Positions 16,478 through 25,292 of a stretch of DNA of 64,000 nucleotides are shown one piece after another (the first letter of the stretch is position 1; each line of letters begins with the position of its first letter). Below the pieces are notes generated by a model, which did not search any database, was not told the DNA's origin, and worked only from the letters and a program-made list of their open reading frames with translations. The DNA is from Actinophytocola sp963729115 (GTDB lineage: Bacteria; Actinomycetota; Actinomycetes; Mycobacteriales; Pseudonocardiaceae): positions 1,116,001 through 1,180,000 of the forward strand of contig CAVSMR010000003.1 in the NCBI GenBank assembly GCA_963729115.1, read 5' to 3'. Made by a program: the position numbers and the translations under genes.

Positions 16478-17362
16478 TTGCCTGAGTTACCTGAGGTCGA
16501 GGTCGTTCGGCTGGGGCTCGCGGCGCACGTCACGGGCCGGCGGCTGCGCCGGGTCGACGTCCTGCACCCGCGGGCGATCCGCCGCCACGTGCTCGGCGCG
16601 GGCGACTTCACCGGCCGCCTCGCCGGGCGCACGGTCGAGGCGGTGTCGCGGCGCGGCAAGTACCTGTGGATCTCGCTCGACGAGGACGAGGCGCTGCTCG
16701 CGCACCTGGGCATGAGCGGCCAGCTGCTGGTCCAGCCGGCCGGCACGCCGGACGAGAAGCACCTGCGGATCCGGTTCTCCTTCGCCGACGGCGGGGCCGA
16801 GCTGCGGTTCGTGGACCAGCGCACGTTCGGTGGCTTCACGCTCGACGAGCTGGTCGAGGTGGACGGGACCCGGGTGCCCGCGCTGATCGCGCACATCGCC
16901 CGCGACCCGATGGACCCGCGGTTCTCGCTCCCCGCGACCGTGGCGGCGCTGCGCCGGCGGCGCACGGAGCTCAAGCGGGCGCTGCTGGACCAGTCGCTGG
17001 TGTCGGGGATCGGCAACATCTATGCCGACGAGGCGCTGTGGCGGGCGAAGCTGCACTGGGCGCGGCCGACCGACCGGCTCTCCGCCGCGCGTGCCGGCGA
17101 GGTGCTGGCCGCGGCGACCCAGGTGATGGCCGAGGCGCTCGGGGCCGGCGGCACGTCGTTCGACGCGCTGTACGTCAACGTCAACGGGCAGTCGGGCTAC
17201 TTCGACCGCTCGCTCGCCGTTTACGGGCAGGAGGGGCTGCCGTGCCCGCGGTGCGGGCGCCCGGTGCGCCGCGAGCCGTTCATGAACCGGTCGTCGTACT
17301 CGTGCCCGCGTTGCCAGCCGCGGCCCCGGGCCGCGCGAATTCCGGCAGCGCCGATTCCGTAG
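16478..17362 (+). CDS. mutM: Formamidopyrimidine-DNA glycosylase
   Basis: 294 residues. It excises 8-oxoguanine and formamidopyrimidines and nicks the abasic site. After removal of the initiator the catalytic sequence is PELPEVE (Pro2 nucleophile, Glu3); Lys in SRRGKYLW is the conserved phosphate-contacting residue, and the zinc finger is CPRCGRPVRREPF with a second CPRC near the end. Translation starts at TTG 16478, the only position giving Pro as residue 2, with GGGGAGG about 10 bases upstream. The C-terminal tail after the zinc finger is about 17 residues longer than the finger needs. Confidence 0.97.
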   Translation: MPELPEVEVVRLGLAAHVTGRRLRRVDVLHPRAIRRHVLGAGDFTGRLAGRTVEAVSRRGKYLWISLDEDEALLAHLGMSGQLLVQPAGTPDEKHLRIRFSFADGGAELRFVDQRTFGGFTLDELVEVDGTRVPALIAHIARDPMDPRFSLPATVAALRRRRTELKRALLDQSLVSGIGNIYADEALWRAKLHWARPTDRLSAARAGEVLAAATQVMAEALGAGGTSFDALYVNVNGQSGYFDRSLAVYGQEGLPCPRCGRPVRREPFMNRSSYSCPRCQPRPRAARIPAAPIP

Positions 17363-17393
17363 CCGAATTCCCCGCGACATCAGGCGGCAGGTG

Positions 17394-18125
17394 TCAGGAT
17401 TCCCGGGTCCACCACCGCGCGCGTTCGCGAGTCCGGATCTCGTTGGTGATCCGCGCGTAATCCTGCCCGGGCAGCGGGCCGTGCTCCATGAGTTCCTCGA
17501 ACGACATCGCCGGGCCCGGTAATCGTTCGTGCGACAGGAACCGCAGCAGCCCGTCCAGCATGAGCTCGAGGTGGCGGTGGTTCAGCCGGTATTCGTCCTC
17601 GGCGGAGCCGGCGCCCGGCACCGGCGCGGAGAACCGGATGATCAGCAGGCCGATGTCACCCGCGGTCACGTCCGGGCGCAGCGAGCCCTCCTCGTGCGCG
17701 GCGACGGCGAGCGCGCCGTGCGCCTCGCGGCAGAGCCGGCGCGCCTCCATCACCTCGTCGTCCATCGGGATGCGGTCGGCGAGCAACGGCATCACCGCGC
17801 CGATGCGCAGGTCTATCGAGTCGTGCATGTACCGGGCGAGCGCGGTGAACCCGTCGGGCTCCTCGGCCAGCGCGCTGCGTGCCTCCTCCGCGGACGTGCG
17901 CAGCGTGTACAGCGCGACCTCGCGCAGCAGGACCGAACGATCCGGAAAATGGCGGTAAAGGGTCGCGATCCCGACCCCTGCCCGGCGCGCCACCAATTCC
18001 ATGGGCGTTGCCGGGCCTTTCTCGATGACGAGGTCGGTCGCGGCGCGCAGGATCTGTTCCCGGTTGCGAAGGGCATCCGCCCGGCGTCGGCGGGGTTTGG
18101 GCCGTGGTGTGTCGAGTTCCTTCAT
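17394..18125 (-). CDS. TetR family transcriptional regulator
   Basis: 243 residues. The helix-turn-helix region is NREQILRAATDLVIEKG to RRAGVGIATLYRHFPDRSVLL, followed by a ligand domain of the TetR_C_25/33-like type (SIDLRIGAVMPLLADRI). I start at ATG 18125 (MKELDTPRPKPRRRRADAL), since the basic stretch before the HTH is usual for the family; the upstream frame extension to 18197 has none. It is divergent from kdpD with about 170 bases between, so it may regulate kdpDE or only itself. The ligand is unknown. Confidence 0.85.
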   Translation of the reverse strand: MKELDTPRPKPRRRRADALRNREQILRAATDLVIEKGPATPMELVARRAGVGIATLYRHFPDRSVLLREVALYTLRTSAEEARSALAEEPDGFTALARYMHDSIDLRIGAVMPLLADRIPMDDEVMEARRLCREAHGALAVAAHEEGSLRPDVTAGDIGLLIIRFSAPVPGAGSAEDEYRLNHRHLELMLDGLLRFLSHERLPGPAMSFEELMEHGPLPGQDYARITNEIRTRERARWWTRES

Positions 18126-18297
18126 GTTGCCTGTCCGGACGAAATTCTCTCGGCCGAAACACGTTACCTGCCCGCGTCGGCCGATCACCAGGGGCATGAA
18201 TTCCCGCGCCCGACCGCGCCGCCCGGCGGTGTCAAGATCCCGTAAGGCCCCGGCGGGCTACCGGCGCGCGCCGCGGCCGATGGCGCAGACTGGGTTC

Positions 18298-20856
18298 GTG
18301 GAGCTGACCACGGAACCGGTGGCGGAGGCGCCGCGGCGGGACGAGCCCCGGCGCGGCGAGCTGCGCATCTACTTCGGGGCCGCGCCCGGGGTCGGCAAGA
18401 CGTACGCGATGCTCGGCGAGGCGCACCGGCGGGCCGAGCGCGGCACGGACGTGGTCGCCGGGTTCGTGGAGACCCACGAGCGGGCCAAGACCGACGCGCT
18501 GGTGGCCGGCCTCGAGGTGGTGCCGCGGCGCACGCTGGTCCACCGCGGCCGCGAGTTCACCGAGCTGGACGTCGACGCCGTGCTCGCCCGCAAGCCGGAG
18601 GTGGCGCTGGTCGACGAGCTCGCGCACACCAACGTGCCGGGCTCGCGCAACGCCAAGCGCTGGCAGGACATCGAGGAGCTGCTGGCCGCCGGCATCACCG
18701 TGCTCACCACGGTCAACGTCCAGCACCTGGAGAGCCTCGTCGAGGTCGTCGAGGGGATCACCGGCGTGCGGCAGCAGGAGACCGTGCCCGACGGGATGGT
18801 CCGCGACGCCGAGCAGCTGGAGCTGATCGACATCACGCCGGAGGCGCTGCGCCGCCGCCTCGCGCACGGCAACGTGTATCCGGCCCGGGTCATCGACGCC
18901 GCGCTGGGCAACTACTTCCGGCCGGGCAACCTCATCGCGCTCCGCGAGCTCGCCCTGCTGTGGGTGGCCGACCAGGTCGACGTCGCGTTGCGGCGCTACC
19001 GCAGCGAGCAGCGGATCACCGACACCTGGGAGGCCCGCGAGCGCGTCGTCGTCGCCGTGACCGGCGGCCGGGAGACCGAGACGCTCGTGCACCGCGCGAG
19101 CCGCATCGCCGCGCGCGCGGGTGCGGAGCTGCTCGTGCTGCACATCCTGCGCGGCGACGGGCTGACCGGGGTGAGCCCGCGCGCGGTGACCGAGATGCGC
19201 CGGCTCGCGGAGAACCTCGGCGCCTCGTTCCACACCGTGATCGGCGACGACGTGCCGGCCGCCCTGCTGGACTTCGCCCGCGGCGCCAACGCCACCCAGC
19301 TCGTCCTCGGCACGTCGCGGCGCTCCCGGCTCGCCCGGGTCTTCGACGCCGGCATCGGGGCCACCGTCGTGCAGCGGTCCGGCTCGATCGACGTGCACAT
19401 GGTCACCCACTCCGAGGCGGGACGCAGCCGCCTGCCGCGCCTGGCCCGCAGCCCGCTCGCGCCCTCCCGCCGGCTCGCCGGCTTCGCCTTCGCCGTCCTA
19501 GCCCCGGTGCTCACGACCCTCGGGGGCGTGCTGCTGCGCGACCAGCTCAGCCTGTCCACCGACGTGGTCGCCTACTTCCTCGCCATCGTCGTCGCCGCGC
19601 TCCTCGGCGGGATCGCGCCGGCGGTGGTGGCGGCGCTGCTGTCGGCCTTCGGGCTCAACTTCTTCTTCGTCCCGCCCCTCCACACCCTCACCATCGCCGA
19701 GACGGAGAACCTGGCCACGCTCGTGGTGATGGTGGTGGTCGGCGTGCTCGTGGCCCTCGTGGTCGACCGGGCCGCGCGCCGCTCGGCACAGGCGGCCGCG
19801 GCCCGCACGGAGGCCTCGCTGCTGTCCTCGTACGCGCGGACCGTGCTCGTCGACCCGCATCCCGTGGAGCGGCTGCTGGAGAAGGTGCGGGAGAACTTCG
19901 GCCTGACGTCGGTGGCGCTGCTGGAGAAGCGGGACGGCGCGTGGGAGCGGGTGGCGTGCGCCGGGCCCTCGCCCTGCGACCAGCCGGAGGATGCGGACGT
20001 GGACGTGCCGGTCACCGAGGACGTGCACCTCGCGTTGCGCGGGCGGGCGCTGCCGGCCGGGACCCGGGGCGTCCTGGAGACCGTGGCCGGGCAGGCGCTG
20101 CTCGCGTTGCGCCATCAGCGGATGCGGCGCGAGGCGGCGGAGGCCAAGCGGCGCGCGGAGACCACGGAGCTGCGGACCGCGCTGCTGTCGGCCGTCGGGC
20201 ACGACCTGCGCACGCCGCTCACGTCGATCAAGGCCGCGGCCGGCAGCCTGCGCGCGCCGGACCTCCAGCTGTCCGAAGACGACTCCGCGGAGCTGCTGGC
20301 GGCCATCGAGGAGTCCACCGACCGGCTGTCCGGGCTCGTCGGCAACCTGCTCGACTCGTCGCGGCTCGCCACCGGCGCGGTCCGCCCGATGCTGCGCGCG
20401 GTTACCTACGACGAGGTCGTCGCCCGCGCCCTGTCCGGGGTGGACGGACGGGCGGACGTCGCGGTCGACGTGGACGAGACGCTGCCGGCGGTGCGCGCCG
20501 ACCCGGGCCTGCTGGAGCGGGTGGTGGCGAACGTCGTCGACAACGCGCTGCGGCACGGCCGGCCAGAGCGGCCGGTCGCCCCCGGCGAGCCGGCGATCGC
20601 GGTGCGGGCGAGCGCGTACTCCGACCGGGTCGAGCTGCGGGTCGTCGACCACGGCCGCGGGCTGCCGAAGGGCCGGGTGGGCGAGTTCGCGCCGTTCCAG
20701 CGGTTGGGCGACACCTCCAGCGGCGTGGGGCTGGGCATGTCGGTGGCGAAGGGTTTCGTCGACGCGATGGATGGCACGATCCGGACCGAGGACACGCCGG
20801 GCGGCGGGCTCACCGTGGTGATCTCGCTGCCGGCCGACGCGCAGGGGCAGCCGTGA
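18298..20856 (+). CDS. kdpD: KdpD-type sensor histidine kinase
   Basis: 852 residues with the full KdpD order: N-terminal KdpD domain with Walker A GAAPGVGKT and DELAHTNVPGSRN, a USP-like domain (RVVVAVTGGRETETLV), four membrane helices (about 400-490), a GAF-like region, HisKA with SAVGHDLRTPLTS (phospho-His about residue 635), and HATPase with VVDNALRHG and SGVGLGMSVAKGF. It senses low potassium or turgor and phosphorylates KdpE. GTG 18298 is preferred because CAGACT (18286-18291) fits a -10 for a leaderless mRNA; ATG 18280 is the alternative. The stop overlaps the kdpE start by 4 bases. No kdpFABC pump genes are in the window. Confidence 0.93.
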   Translation: MELTTEPVAEAPRRDEPRRGELRIYFGAAPGVGKTYAMLGEAHRRAERGTDVVAGFVETHERAKTDALVAGLEVVPRRTLVHRGREFTELDVDAVLARKPEVALVDELAHTNVPGSRNAKRWQDIEELLAAGITVLTTVNVQHLESLVEVVEGITGVRQQETVPDGMVRDAEQLELIDITPEALRRRLAHGNVYPARVIDAALGNYFRPGNLIALRELALLWVADQVDVALRRYRSEQRITDTWEARERVVVAVTGGRETETLVHRASRIAARAGAELLVLHILRGDGLTGVSPRAVTEMRRLAENLGASFHTVIGDDVPAALLDFARGANATQLVLGTSRRSRLARVFDAGIGATVVQRSGSIDVHMVTHSEAGRSRLPRLARSPLAPSRRLAGFAFAVLAPVLTTLGGVLLRDQLSLSTDVVAYFLAIVVAALLGGIAPAVVAALLSAFGLNFFFVPPLHTLTIAETENLATLVVMVVVGVLVALVVDRAARRSAQAAAARTEASLLSSYARTVLVDPHPVERLLEKVRENFGLTSVALLEKRDGAWERVACAGPSPCDQPEDADVDVPVTEDVHLALRGRALPAGTRGVLETVAGQALLALRHQRMRREAAEAKRRAETTELRTALLSAVGHDLRTPLTSIKAAAGSLRAPDLQLSEDDSAELLAAIEESTDRLSGLVGNLLDSSRLATGAVRPMLRAVTYDEVVARALSGVDGRADVAVDVDETLPAVRADPGLLERVVANVVDNALRHGRPERPVAPGEPAIAVRASAYSDRVELRVVDHGRGLPKGRVGEFAPFQRLGDTSSGVGLGMSVAKGFVDAMDGTIRTEDTPGGGLTVVISLPADAQGQP

Positions 20857-21536
20857 CGACGGTGCTGGTGGTCGACGACGAGCCGCAGATCGTTCGCACC
20901 CTGCGGATCAACCTCGCGGCGCGCGGCTACGACGTGGCCACGGCCGCCGACGGCGGGGAGGCGCTGCGGGTGGCCGCGGCCGTGCGCCCGGACGTCGTCG
21001 TGCTCGACCTGGGCCTGCCCGACATCGACGGCTCGACGGTGATCGAGGGCCTGCGCGGGTGGACCGCGGTGCCGATCATCGTGCTGTCCGCGCGCGCCGA
21101 CTCCGCCGACAAGGTGGCCGCACTCGACGCCGGCGCCGACGACTACGTGACCAAGCCGTTCGGCATGGACGAGCTGCTCGCCCGGCTGCGGGCCGCGGTC
21201 CGCCGGGCGTCGGCGACCGTGCCGAGCGGGGAGGACGCCGTGGTGGAGACCGACGCGTTCACCGTCGACCTCGCCGCGAAGAAGGTCCTGCGCGACGGCG
21301 CCGAGGTGCACCTGACACCGACCGAATGGGGCGTGCTGGAGCTGCTCGTGCGCAACAAGGGCAAGCTCGTCGGGCAGAAGCAGCTGTTGCAGGAGGTGTG
21401 GGGCCCGGCGTACGCGTCGGAGACGAACTACCTGCGGGTGTACCTGGCCCAGCTGCGCCGCAAGCTCGAACCGCAGCCGTCACGGCCGCGGCACCTGCTC
21501 ACGGAGGCGGGCATGGGCTACCGCTTCGAGGCCTAG
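20853..21536 (+). CDS. kdpE: KdpE response regulator (OmpR/PhoB type)
   Basis: 227 residues. The receiver domain has the acidic pair VVDDE at residues 7-10, phospho-acceptor Asp52 in VVVLDLGLPDIDG, and the Lys of YVTKPFG. The C-terminal winged helix (HLTPTEWGVLELLVRNKGKL to YLAQLRRKLEP) binds DNA. It starts at a GTG that overlaps the kdpD stop (GTGA), so the pair is translationally coupled. It normally activates kdpFABC; those genes are not nearby. Confidence 0.95.
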   Translation: MTTVLVVDDEPQIVRTLRINLAARGYDVATAADGGEALRVAAAVRPDVVVLDLGLPDIDGSTVIEGLRGWTAVPIIVLSARADSADKVAALDAGADDYVTKPFGMDELLARLRAAVRRASATVPSGEDAVVETDAFTVDLAAKKVLRDGAEVHLTPTEWGVLELLVRNKGKLVGQKQLLQEVWGPAYASETNYLRVYLAQLRRKLEPQPSRPRHLLTEAGMGYRFEA

Positions 21537-21547
21537 GCTGCGGGCTC

Positions 21548-21931
21548 ATGATCGGCGACCTGCAGTGCGTGGTCCTGGACTGCGCCGACGATCTGGAGCT
21601 GGCCCGCTTCTACCAGGCGCTACTGGGCGGCGAGGTGAACCGCCCGGACCGCCGGTGGGGAGTGGGCGGCGGCTGGTCGACCCTGCACGCCGCGAACGGC
21701 GCGGTGCTGTGCTTCCAGCAGGTGGCCGACCACCGGCCGCCGCGCTGGCCGGACCCGGCGCACCCGCAGCAGTCTCATCTCGACATCGGGGTCCGGGATC
21801 TCGGCGCGGCACACGAGGCGGTGCTGGCGGCGGGCGCCACGGTCCTCGATCTCGGCGACGGCCGGCGTGGCTGGCGGATCTATGCGGACCCGGCGGGGCA
21901 CCCGTTCTGCGTGGTGCGCGAGGCGGGCTAG
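21548..21931 (+). CDS. VOC/glyoxalase-like protein
   Basis: 127 residues, one vicinal oxygen chelate domain: MIGDLQCVVLDCADDLELARFYQALLG at the N-terminus, HLDIGVRDLGAAHEAVLAAGAT in the second half and YADPAGHPFCVV at the end. This is the small glyoxalase-like subfamily (Glyoxalase_6) common in actinobacteria, function unknown. TAGGCT at 21534-21539, 14 bases before ATG 21548 and overlapping the kdpE stop, points to its own leaderless promoter. It is convergent with the CAP-domain gene, 13 bases apart. Confidence 0.87.
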   Translation: MIGDLQCVVLDCADDLELARFYQALLGGEVNRPDRRWGVGGGWSTLHAANGAVLCFQQVADHRPPRWPDPAHPQQSHLDIGVRDLGAAHEAVLAAGATVLDLGDGRRGWRIYADPAGHPFCVVREAG

Positions 21932-21944
21932 GTAGAACCCACTC

Positions 21945-22691
21945 CTAATAACCGAAGTCCTGGGTCCAGTACATGCCGTCCTCGTTGAGGCCGACGCCGA
22001 TGGTGTTGAGGTCGCAGTTGAGGATGTTCGCGCGGTGGCCGTCGGAGTCCATCCAGCCCTGCATGACCTGCTGGGCGTCCTGCTGGCCGACGGCGATGTT
22101 CTCCGCGCCCGGCGTCGGGTAGCCCGCGTTCACGATCCGGTCGGCGAAAGTCAGGCCTTCCGGCGTGGTGTGATCGAAGTAGTCGCGCTCGGCCATATCG
22201 CTGCTGTGCTCTTGGGCCGCCTGGGCGAGCTTGGGGTCCATCCGCAGCGGGTCGCAGCCGGACTGGGCGCGCTCGCCGTTGACCAGGTCCACGACCTCGT
22301 CCTCGATGGCGTCCTGCGGCGGCACGTCGGTCCTCGGGACGGTCTCCTCGGACGAGGTCGGCTTGGCCGAGCCGGACGAGCGCGACGTGCCGGTGCCGTC
22401 CTCGGACGTGGGCGCCTGCCCGTCCTTGCCGTCCGAACCGCCCTGGTCCTGGTCGGACGGGGCGGGGACGTTCGTGCCCATCTGCTTGCCCGGGCGGGAG
22501 AGACCACCTTGGGCGTCGTCCGCGTCGGCGGCCGACAGCGCGACGTTGGCCTGGTCGGACTTGTCCGGCCCGTCGAAGTTCGAGACCAGGGTCGCGGCAC
22601 CGGCCGTCACAGCACCAATGAGTGCCGCGGTAAGCGCGGGAAGCACTGGTCTACGTCTGCGTGCCGATGTCACGGTTCGGCAACGTACCAC
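21945..22691 (-). CDS. Exported CAP-domain (SCP/PR-1) protein
   Basis: 248 residues. A basic N-terminus (ARRRRPVLPALTAALIGAVT) forms an uncleaved or cleaved export signal (about 12-37), then a low-complexity Ser/Thr/Asp/Pro linker (about 45-125) and a CAP domain to the end: DLVNGERAQSGCDPLRMD, HSSDMAERDYFDHTTPEG, GENIAVG and GHRANILNCDLNTIGVG. Bacterial CAP proteins are extracellular; catalysis is unproven. Start GTG 22691 follows a TAAGAT -10-like hexamer by 9 bases; GTG 22673 is the alternative. It lies 26 bases downstream of the PKD-protein gene on the same strand. Confidence 0.88.
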   Translation of the reverse strand: MVRCRTVTSARRRRPVLPALTAALIGAVTAGAATLVSNFDGPDKSDQANVALSAADADDAQGGLSRPGKQMGTNVPAPSDQDQGGSDGKDGQAPTSEDGTGTSRSSGSAKPTSSEETVPRTDVPPQDAIEDEVVDLVNGERAQSGCDPLRMDPKLAQAAQEHSSDMAERDYFDHTTPEGLTFADRIVNAGYPTPGAENIAVGQQDAQQVMQGWMDSDGHRANILNCDLNTIGVGLNEDGMYWTQDFGY

Positions 22692-22717
22692 TTCTGGGTG
22701 ATCTTATGAAGGCGGGT

Positions 22718-23416
22718 CTAGTTACCCGGGGTTGCAGGCGGTGTCTCGACCGTGACGTCGGTCTGCGTCGTCGACTTCAGGCCCTTGTTGTCGGTCACGG
22801 TCAGCTTGACCGTGAACGTGCCCGCGGCCGAGTAGGTGTGGTTCGCGGTCTCGCCGGTGTCCGTCGTGCCGTCGCCGAAGTTCCACTCGTACTTGACGAT
22901 CGAGCCGTCCGGGTCCGTCGAGCCGCCGCCGTCGAAGGAGCATGCGAGGCCCGGTTGCGGGCAGTCCTTGCCGACCTTGGCCACCGGCGGCTTGGGGGCC
23001 GGGGTGGTCGTGGTCGGGCCGGGCCGGGTGGTGGTCGTGCCGCCGCCACCGCCGCCGGTCGAACCGCCGCCGGTCGTGGTGCCCTCGTCGGCGGTCGTCT
23101 CGTCCTCGGTCGTGCCGTCGGTGGTGGTCGCGCTGCTCTTCTTCGACGGCTTCTTGCTCGAGGTGCCGGGCAGGGAGGTGCTGACGGGGTCGGTGGTATA
23201 CGTGTCCGGCGTGGAGGTCTGGTACGAATCCTCGCTCTGCGGAGCCGGCGCCGCAGAGTCGTCGCGGGTGCTGGCCAGCGCGGCGACGGTGGCGAACACG
23301 GTCGAGACCACGAGCGCCGCAACGCCGAGGGAGACGTACGGCGAGCGGGAGAGCTTGGACTTCGTCGTCTCCGGTTCGTCCGGCAGGGGCGTCAGCTCGT
23401 CGTCTGGCTCCGACAT
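22718..23416 (-). CDS. Membrane-anchored PKD-domain protein
   Basis: 232 residues: short cytoplasmic N-terminus, one transmembrane helix (SPYVSLGVAALVVSTVFATV, about 25-49), a Thr/Ser/Gly/Pro-rich stalk with poly-Gly and TTTTRPGPTTTT, and a C-terminal PKD (polycystic kidney disease-type beta-sandwich) domain with STDPDGSIVKYEWNFGDG and TVKLTVTDNKG. It is probably a wall-spanning surface protein. ATG 23416 is chosen over an upstream frame extension because GAGGAGG lies 13 bases before it and the helix then starts near residue 25. Partner or ligand unknown; it may be co-transcribed with the CAP protein. Confidence 0.87.
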   Translation of the reverse strand: MSEPDDELTPLPDEPETTKSKLSRSPYVSLGVAALVVSTVFATVAALASTRDDSAAPAPQSEDSYQTSTPDTYTTDPVSTSLPGTSSKKPSKKSSATTTDGTTEDETTADEGTTTGGGSTGGGGGGTTTTRPGPTTTTPAPKPPVAKVGKDCPQPGLACSFDGGGSTDPDGSIVKYEWNFGDGTTDTGETANHTYSAAGTFTVKLTVTDNKGLKSTTQTDVTVETPPATPGN

Positions 23417-23530
23417 TGCAGGGTCCAACCTCCTCGGCTCGCCCGCCGTTACTCCGGACGGAGTATTACGACTAAGTAACGTATCACCGTCACCGAATGT
23501 GCACACATCGGATCGAGGTAGCTACCGTCC

Positions 23531-23821
23531 GTGGGTATGTTAGATGATCAACACGTGCGGGTGACCGCCTGGGTGCACGGCCGTGTGCAGGGCGTCGGCT
23601 TCCGCTGGTGGACGCGCGCCCGCGCGTGTGAGCTCGGCCTGCGTGGCTACGCACGCAACCTCAACGACGGTCGTGTCGAGGTGGTTGCGGAGGGTGCCCG
23701 CGCCGACTGCGAGCGGCTGCTCGACCTGCTGCGCTCCGGGCGAACGCCGGGCTCGGTGGACCTCGTCGTGGACCGTTGGTCAGACCCGAAGGGCAATCTC
23801 ACGGGGTTCACGGAGCGTTGA
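23531..23821 (+). CDS. acyP: Acylphosphatase
   Basis: 96 residues. It hydrolyses carboxyl-phosphate bonds of acylphosphates. The signature GRVQGVGFRWW gives catalytic Arg25, and Asn43 in GYARNLNDG is the second catalytic residue; GRVEVVAEG follows. In M. tuberculosis acyP lies between mutM and smc; here the KdpDE/CAP block and a sigma/anti-sigma pair are inserted on either side. The start is GTG 23531; ATG 23537 is nearly as good since residues before DDQHVRVTAWVHG are not conserved. Confidence 0.93.
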   Translation: MGMLDDQHVRVTAWVHGRVQGVGFRWWTRARACELGLRGYARNLNDGRVEVVAEGARADCERLLDLLRSGRTPGSVDLVVDRWSDPKGNLTGFTER

Positions 23822-23856
23822 TCTTTTCCCAACTTGAGGGAACGAGCGAAGAAGTT

Positions 23857-23884
23857 TGAACCGCAACGAACTCTTCGGCGTATG
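23857..23884 (+). promoter_or_regulatory. SigL-type ECF promoter driving the sigma factor gene
   Basis: TGAACC (23857-23862), 16 bases, CGTATG (23879-23884). This equals the promoter consensus reported for mycobacterial SigL (TGAACC, 16-17 bases, CGTgtr) in the core positions. It is 9 bases upstream of the sigma factor GTG, so autoregulation is likely. Inference from match and position; not tested. Confidence 0.75.
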
Positions 23885-23892
23885 AAATTAAT

Positions 23893-24411
23893 GTGGGGAA
23901 CACCCCGGACCAGGAGGACGAGCTCCTCCGCGAGCTCTACAGCCGTTACCGACGGCCACTGCTCGGCTACGTGCTCCGAGCGGTCGGCGGCGATCACCAG
24001 TACGCCGAGGACATCGTGCAGGAGACCCTGCTGCGAGCCTGGCGCAACTCCGGCAACCTGACCGCAGACGCCGCGGGCCCGTGGCTGTACACGGTCGCCC
24101 ACAACCTCGTCGTCTCCGGATTTCGCAAGCAGGGCGCCCGTGTCGACGAGGTGCCGATCATGGAACGCGACTGGGCCCGGCAGACCGACGACTTCGACCG
24201 GGTCCTGCAGGGCTGGCAGATCGCCGAGGCGATGCGCCTGCTGTCGAAGGACCACCGGGCCGTCATCGGCGAGCTGTTCTACCGCCGCCGCACGATCGCC
24301 GAGGCCGCCGCCGCGCTGGGCGTGCCGCCCGGCACGGTCAAGTCCCGCTCGTTCTATGCGCTGCGGGCCCTGCGTGACGCGCTCGAGGAGCGGGGGGTGA
24401 CCGAGCCATGA
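23893..24411 (+). CDS. ECF sigma factor, SigL-like
   Basis: 172 residues. Region 2 spans about 10-80 (LYSRYRRPLLGYVLRAVG, EDIVQETLLRAW for -10 recognition) and region 4 about 110-165 (LLSKDHRAVIGELFYRRRTIAEAAAALGVPPGTVKSR, a helix-turn-helix for -35). GTG 23893 is chosen by frame and by the promoter just upstream. It overlaps the next gene by 4 bases (ATGA); that gene is a membrane anti-sigma factor resembling RslA, and the upstream promoter matches the SigL consensus, so the pair most likely corresponds to mycobacterial SigL-RslA (redox/cell-envelope response). Orthology is inferred from these three lines. Confidence 0.88.
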   Translation: MGNTPDQEDELLRELYSRYRRPLLGYVLRAVGGDHQYAEDIVQETLLRAWRNSGNLTADAAGPWLYTVAHNLVVSGFRKQGARVDEVPIMERDWARQTDDFDRVLQGWQIAEAMRLLSKDHRAVIGELFYRRRTIAEAAAALGVPPGTVKSRSFYALRALRDALEERGVTEP

Positions 24412-25292
24412 CCTGCGCGAACACCGTCACGCTCGGCGCGTACCTGCTCGGCGCGCTCGACCCGCGGGAACGCTTCGACTTCGAGGCCCACCTCGGCAGC
24501 TGCGACACCTGCCGCGCCGAGCTGGTCCGGCTCGCCCCGCTGCCGGGCATGCTCAACCAGATCTCGCTGGACGACTTCTCCGACGGCCTGCCCCCGACCA
24601 CGCTCGAGGACACCCACCCGACCGCGCCCGTCCCCGGCCTGCCGCTGTCCACGCAGCTGCGCCGACCGGAGGTCGCGAGCCTGCCCGAGCTGGCCCACCC
24701 GGAGCTCTTCCGCGCCGAGGCCGGCTTCCCGGACGAGCCGATCCCGCCCGAGTTCGGCGGCCCCGTGCCCAGCCCGCGCGGCCCGGTGCCCGCGCGCGAG
24801 GTGCCGCCCCCGCCCGTCGGCCGGATCAGGCCCGACACGCCCGCCACGTCCGACACGCCGGCGCGCACGGCCCGCCGCAGGCGCTACTGGCGCGTGGCGG
24901 CCGCGGCTGCGGTCGTGCTGGTCTTCGTCATCGGCGGGGTGCTCGGCTGGCGCGCGACGCAGCCTGAGCCGGTCCAGCGCGAGGCGGCCGGCATCACCTG
25001 GACGGCGAGCACGCCGGACGGCTCCGCGACGGCCGACGCGCGGCTGATCGACCACGAGTGGGGCACCGAGATCCAGATGCGGATCCACGGCCTGCCCCCT
25101 GGCCGGCAGTGCTACGTGATCGTCTACGACGGGAACGGGTACCACGAGATCGCGGGCTGGTGGGGGACCGACCACGACAGCGCCGAGGAGATCCCGGCGA
25201 GCACCTCGATCCAGCGCAGCAAGATCGCAAAACTGGAGCTCCTGCTCGATGACCGGAAGGTCGCGTTGACCATCCCGGCACAGCACCGCTAG
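24408..25292 (+). CDS. Zinc-binding membrane anti-sigma factor, RslA-like
   Basis: 294 residues. The N-terminal ZAS domain has H28-x3-C32-x2-C35 (EAHLGSCDTC) after GAYLLGALDPRERFDFE, closely like RslA, where the zinc thiolates sense oxidation. A Pro-rich linker (about 60-155) leads to one transmembrane helix (about 162-184) and an extracytoplasmic anti-sigma-K-type beta domain with GRQCYVIVYDGNGYHEIAGW. Start ATG 24408 overlaps the sigma stop. It should hold the sigma factor at the membrane until released. The following gene is smc, 109 bases on. Confidence 0.9.
   Translation: MTCANTVTLGAYLLGALDPRERFDFEAHLGSCDTCRAELVRLAPLPGMLNQISLDDFSDGLPPTTLEDTHPTAPVPGLPLSTQLRRPEVASLPELAHPELFRAEAGFPDEPIPPEFGGPVPSPRGPVPAREVPPPPVGRIRPDTPATSDTPARTARRRRYWRVAAAAAVVLVFVIGGVLGWRATQPEPVQREAAGITWTASTPDGSATADARLIDHEWGTEIQMRIHGLPPGRQCYVIVYDGNGYHEIAGWWGTDHDSAEEIPASTSIQRSKIAKLELLLDDRKVALTIPAQHR

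Noticed and set aside
17336..17368. GAATTC...GGC / GCC-GAATTC inverted repeat between mutM and tetR as terminator
   Set aside because: One arm needs a bulge and the stem overlaps the mutM C-terminal codons; too weak to list as a feature.
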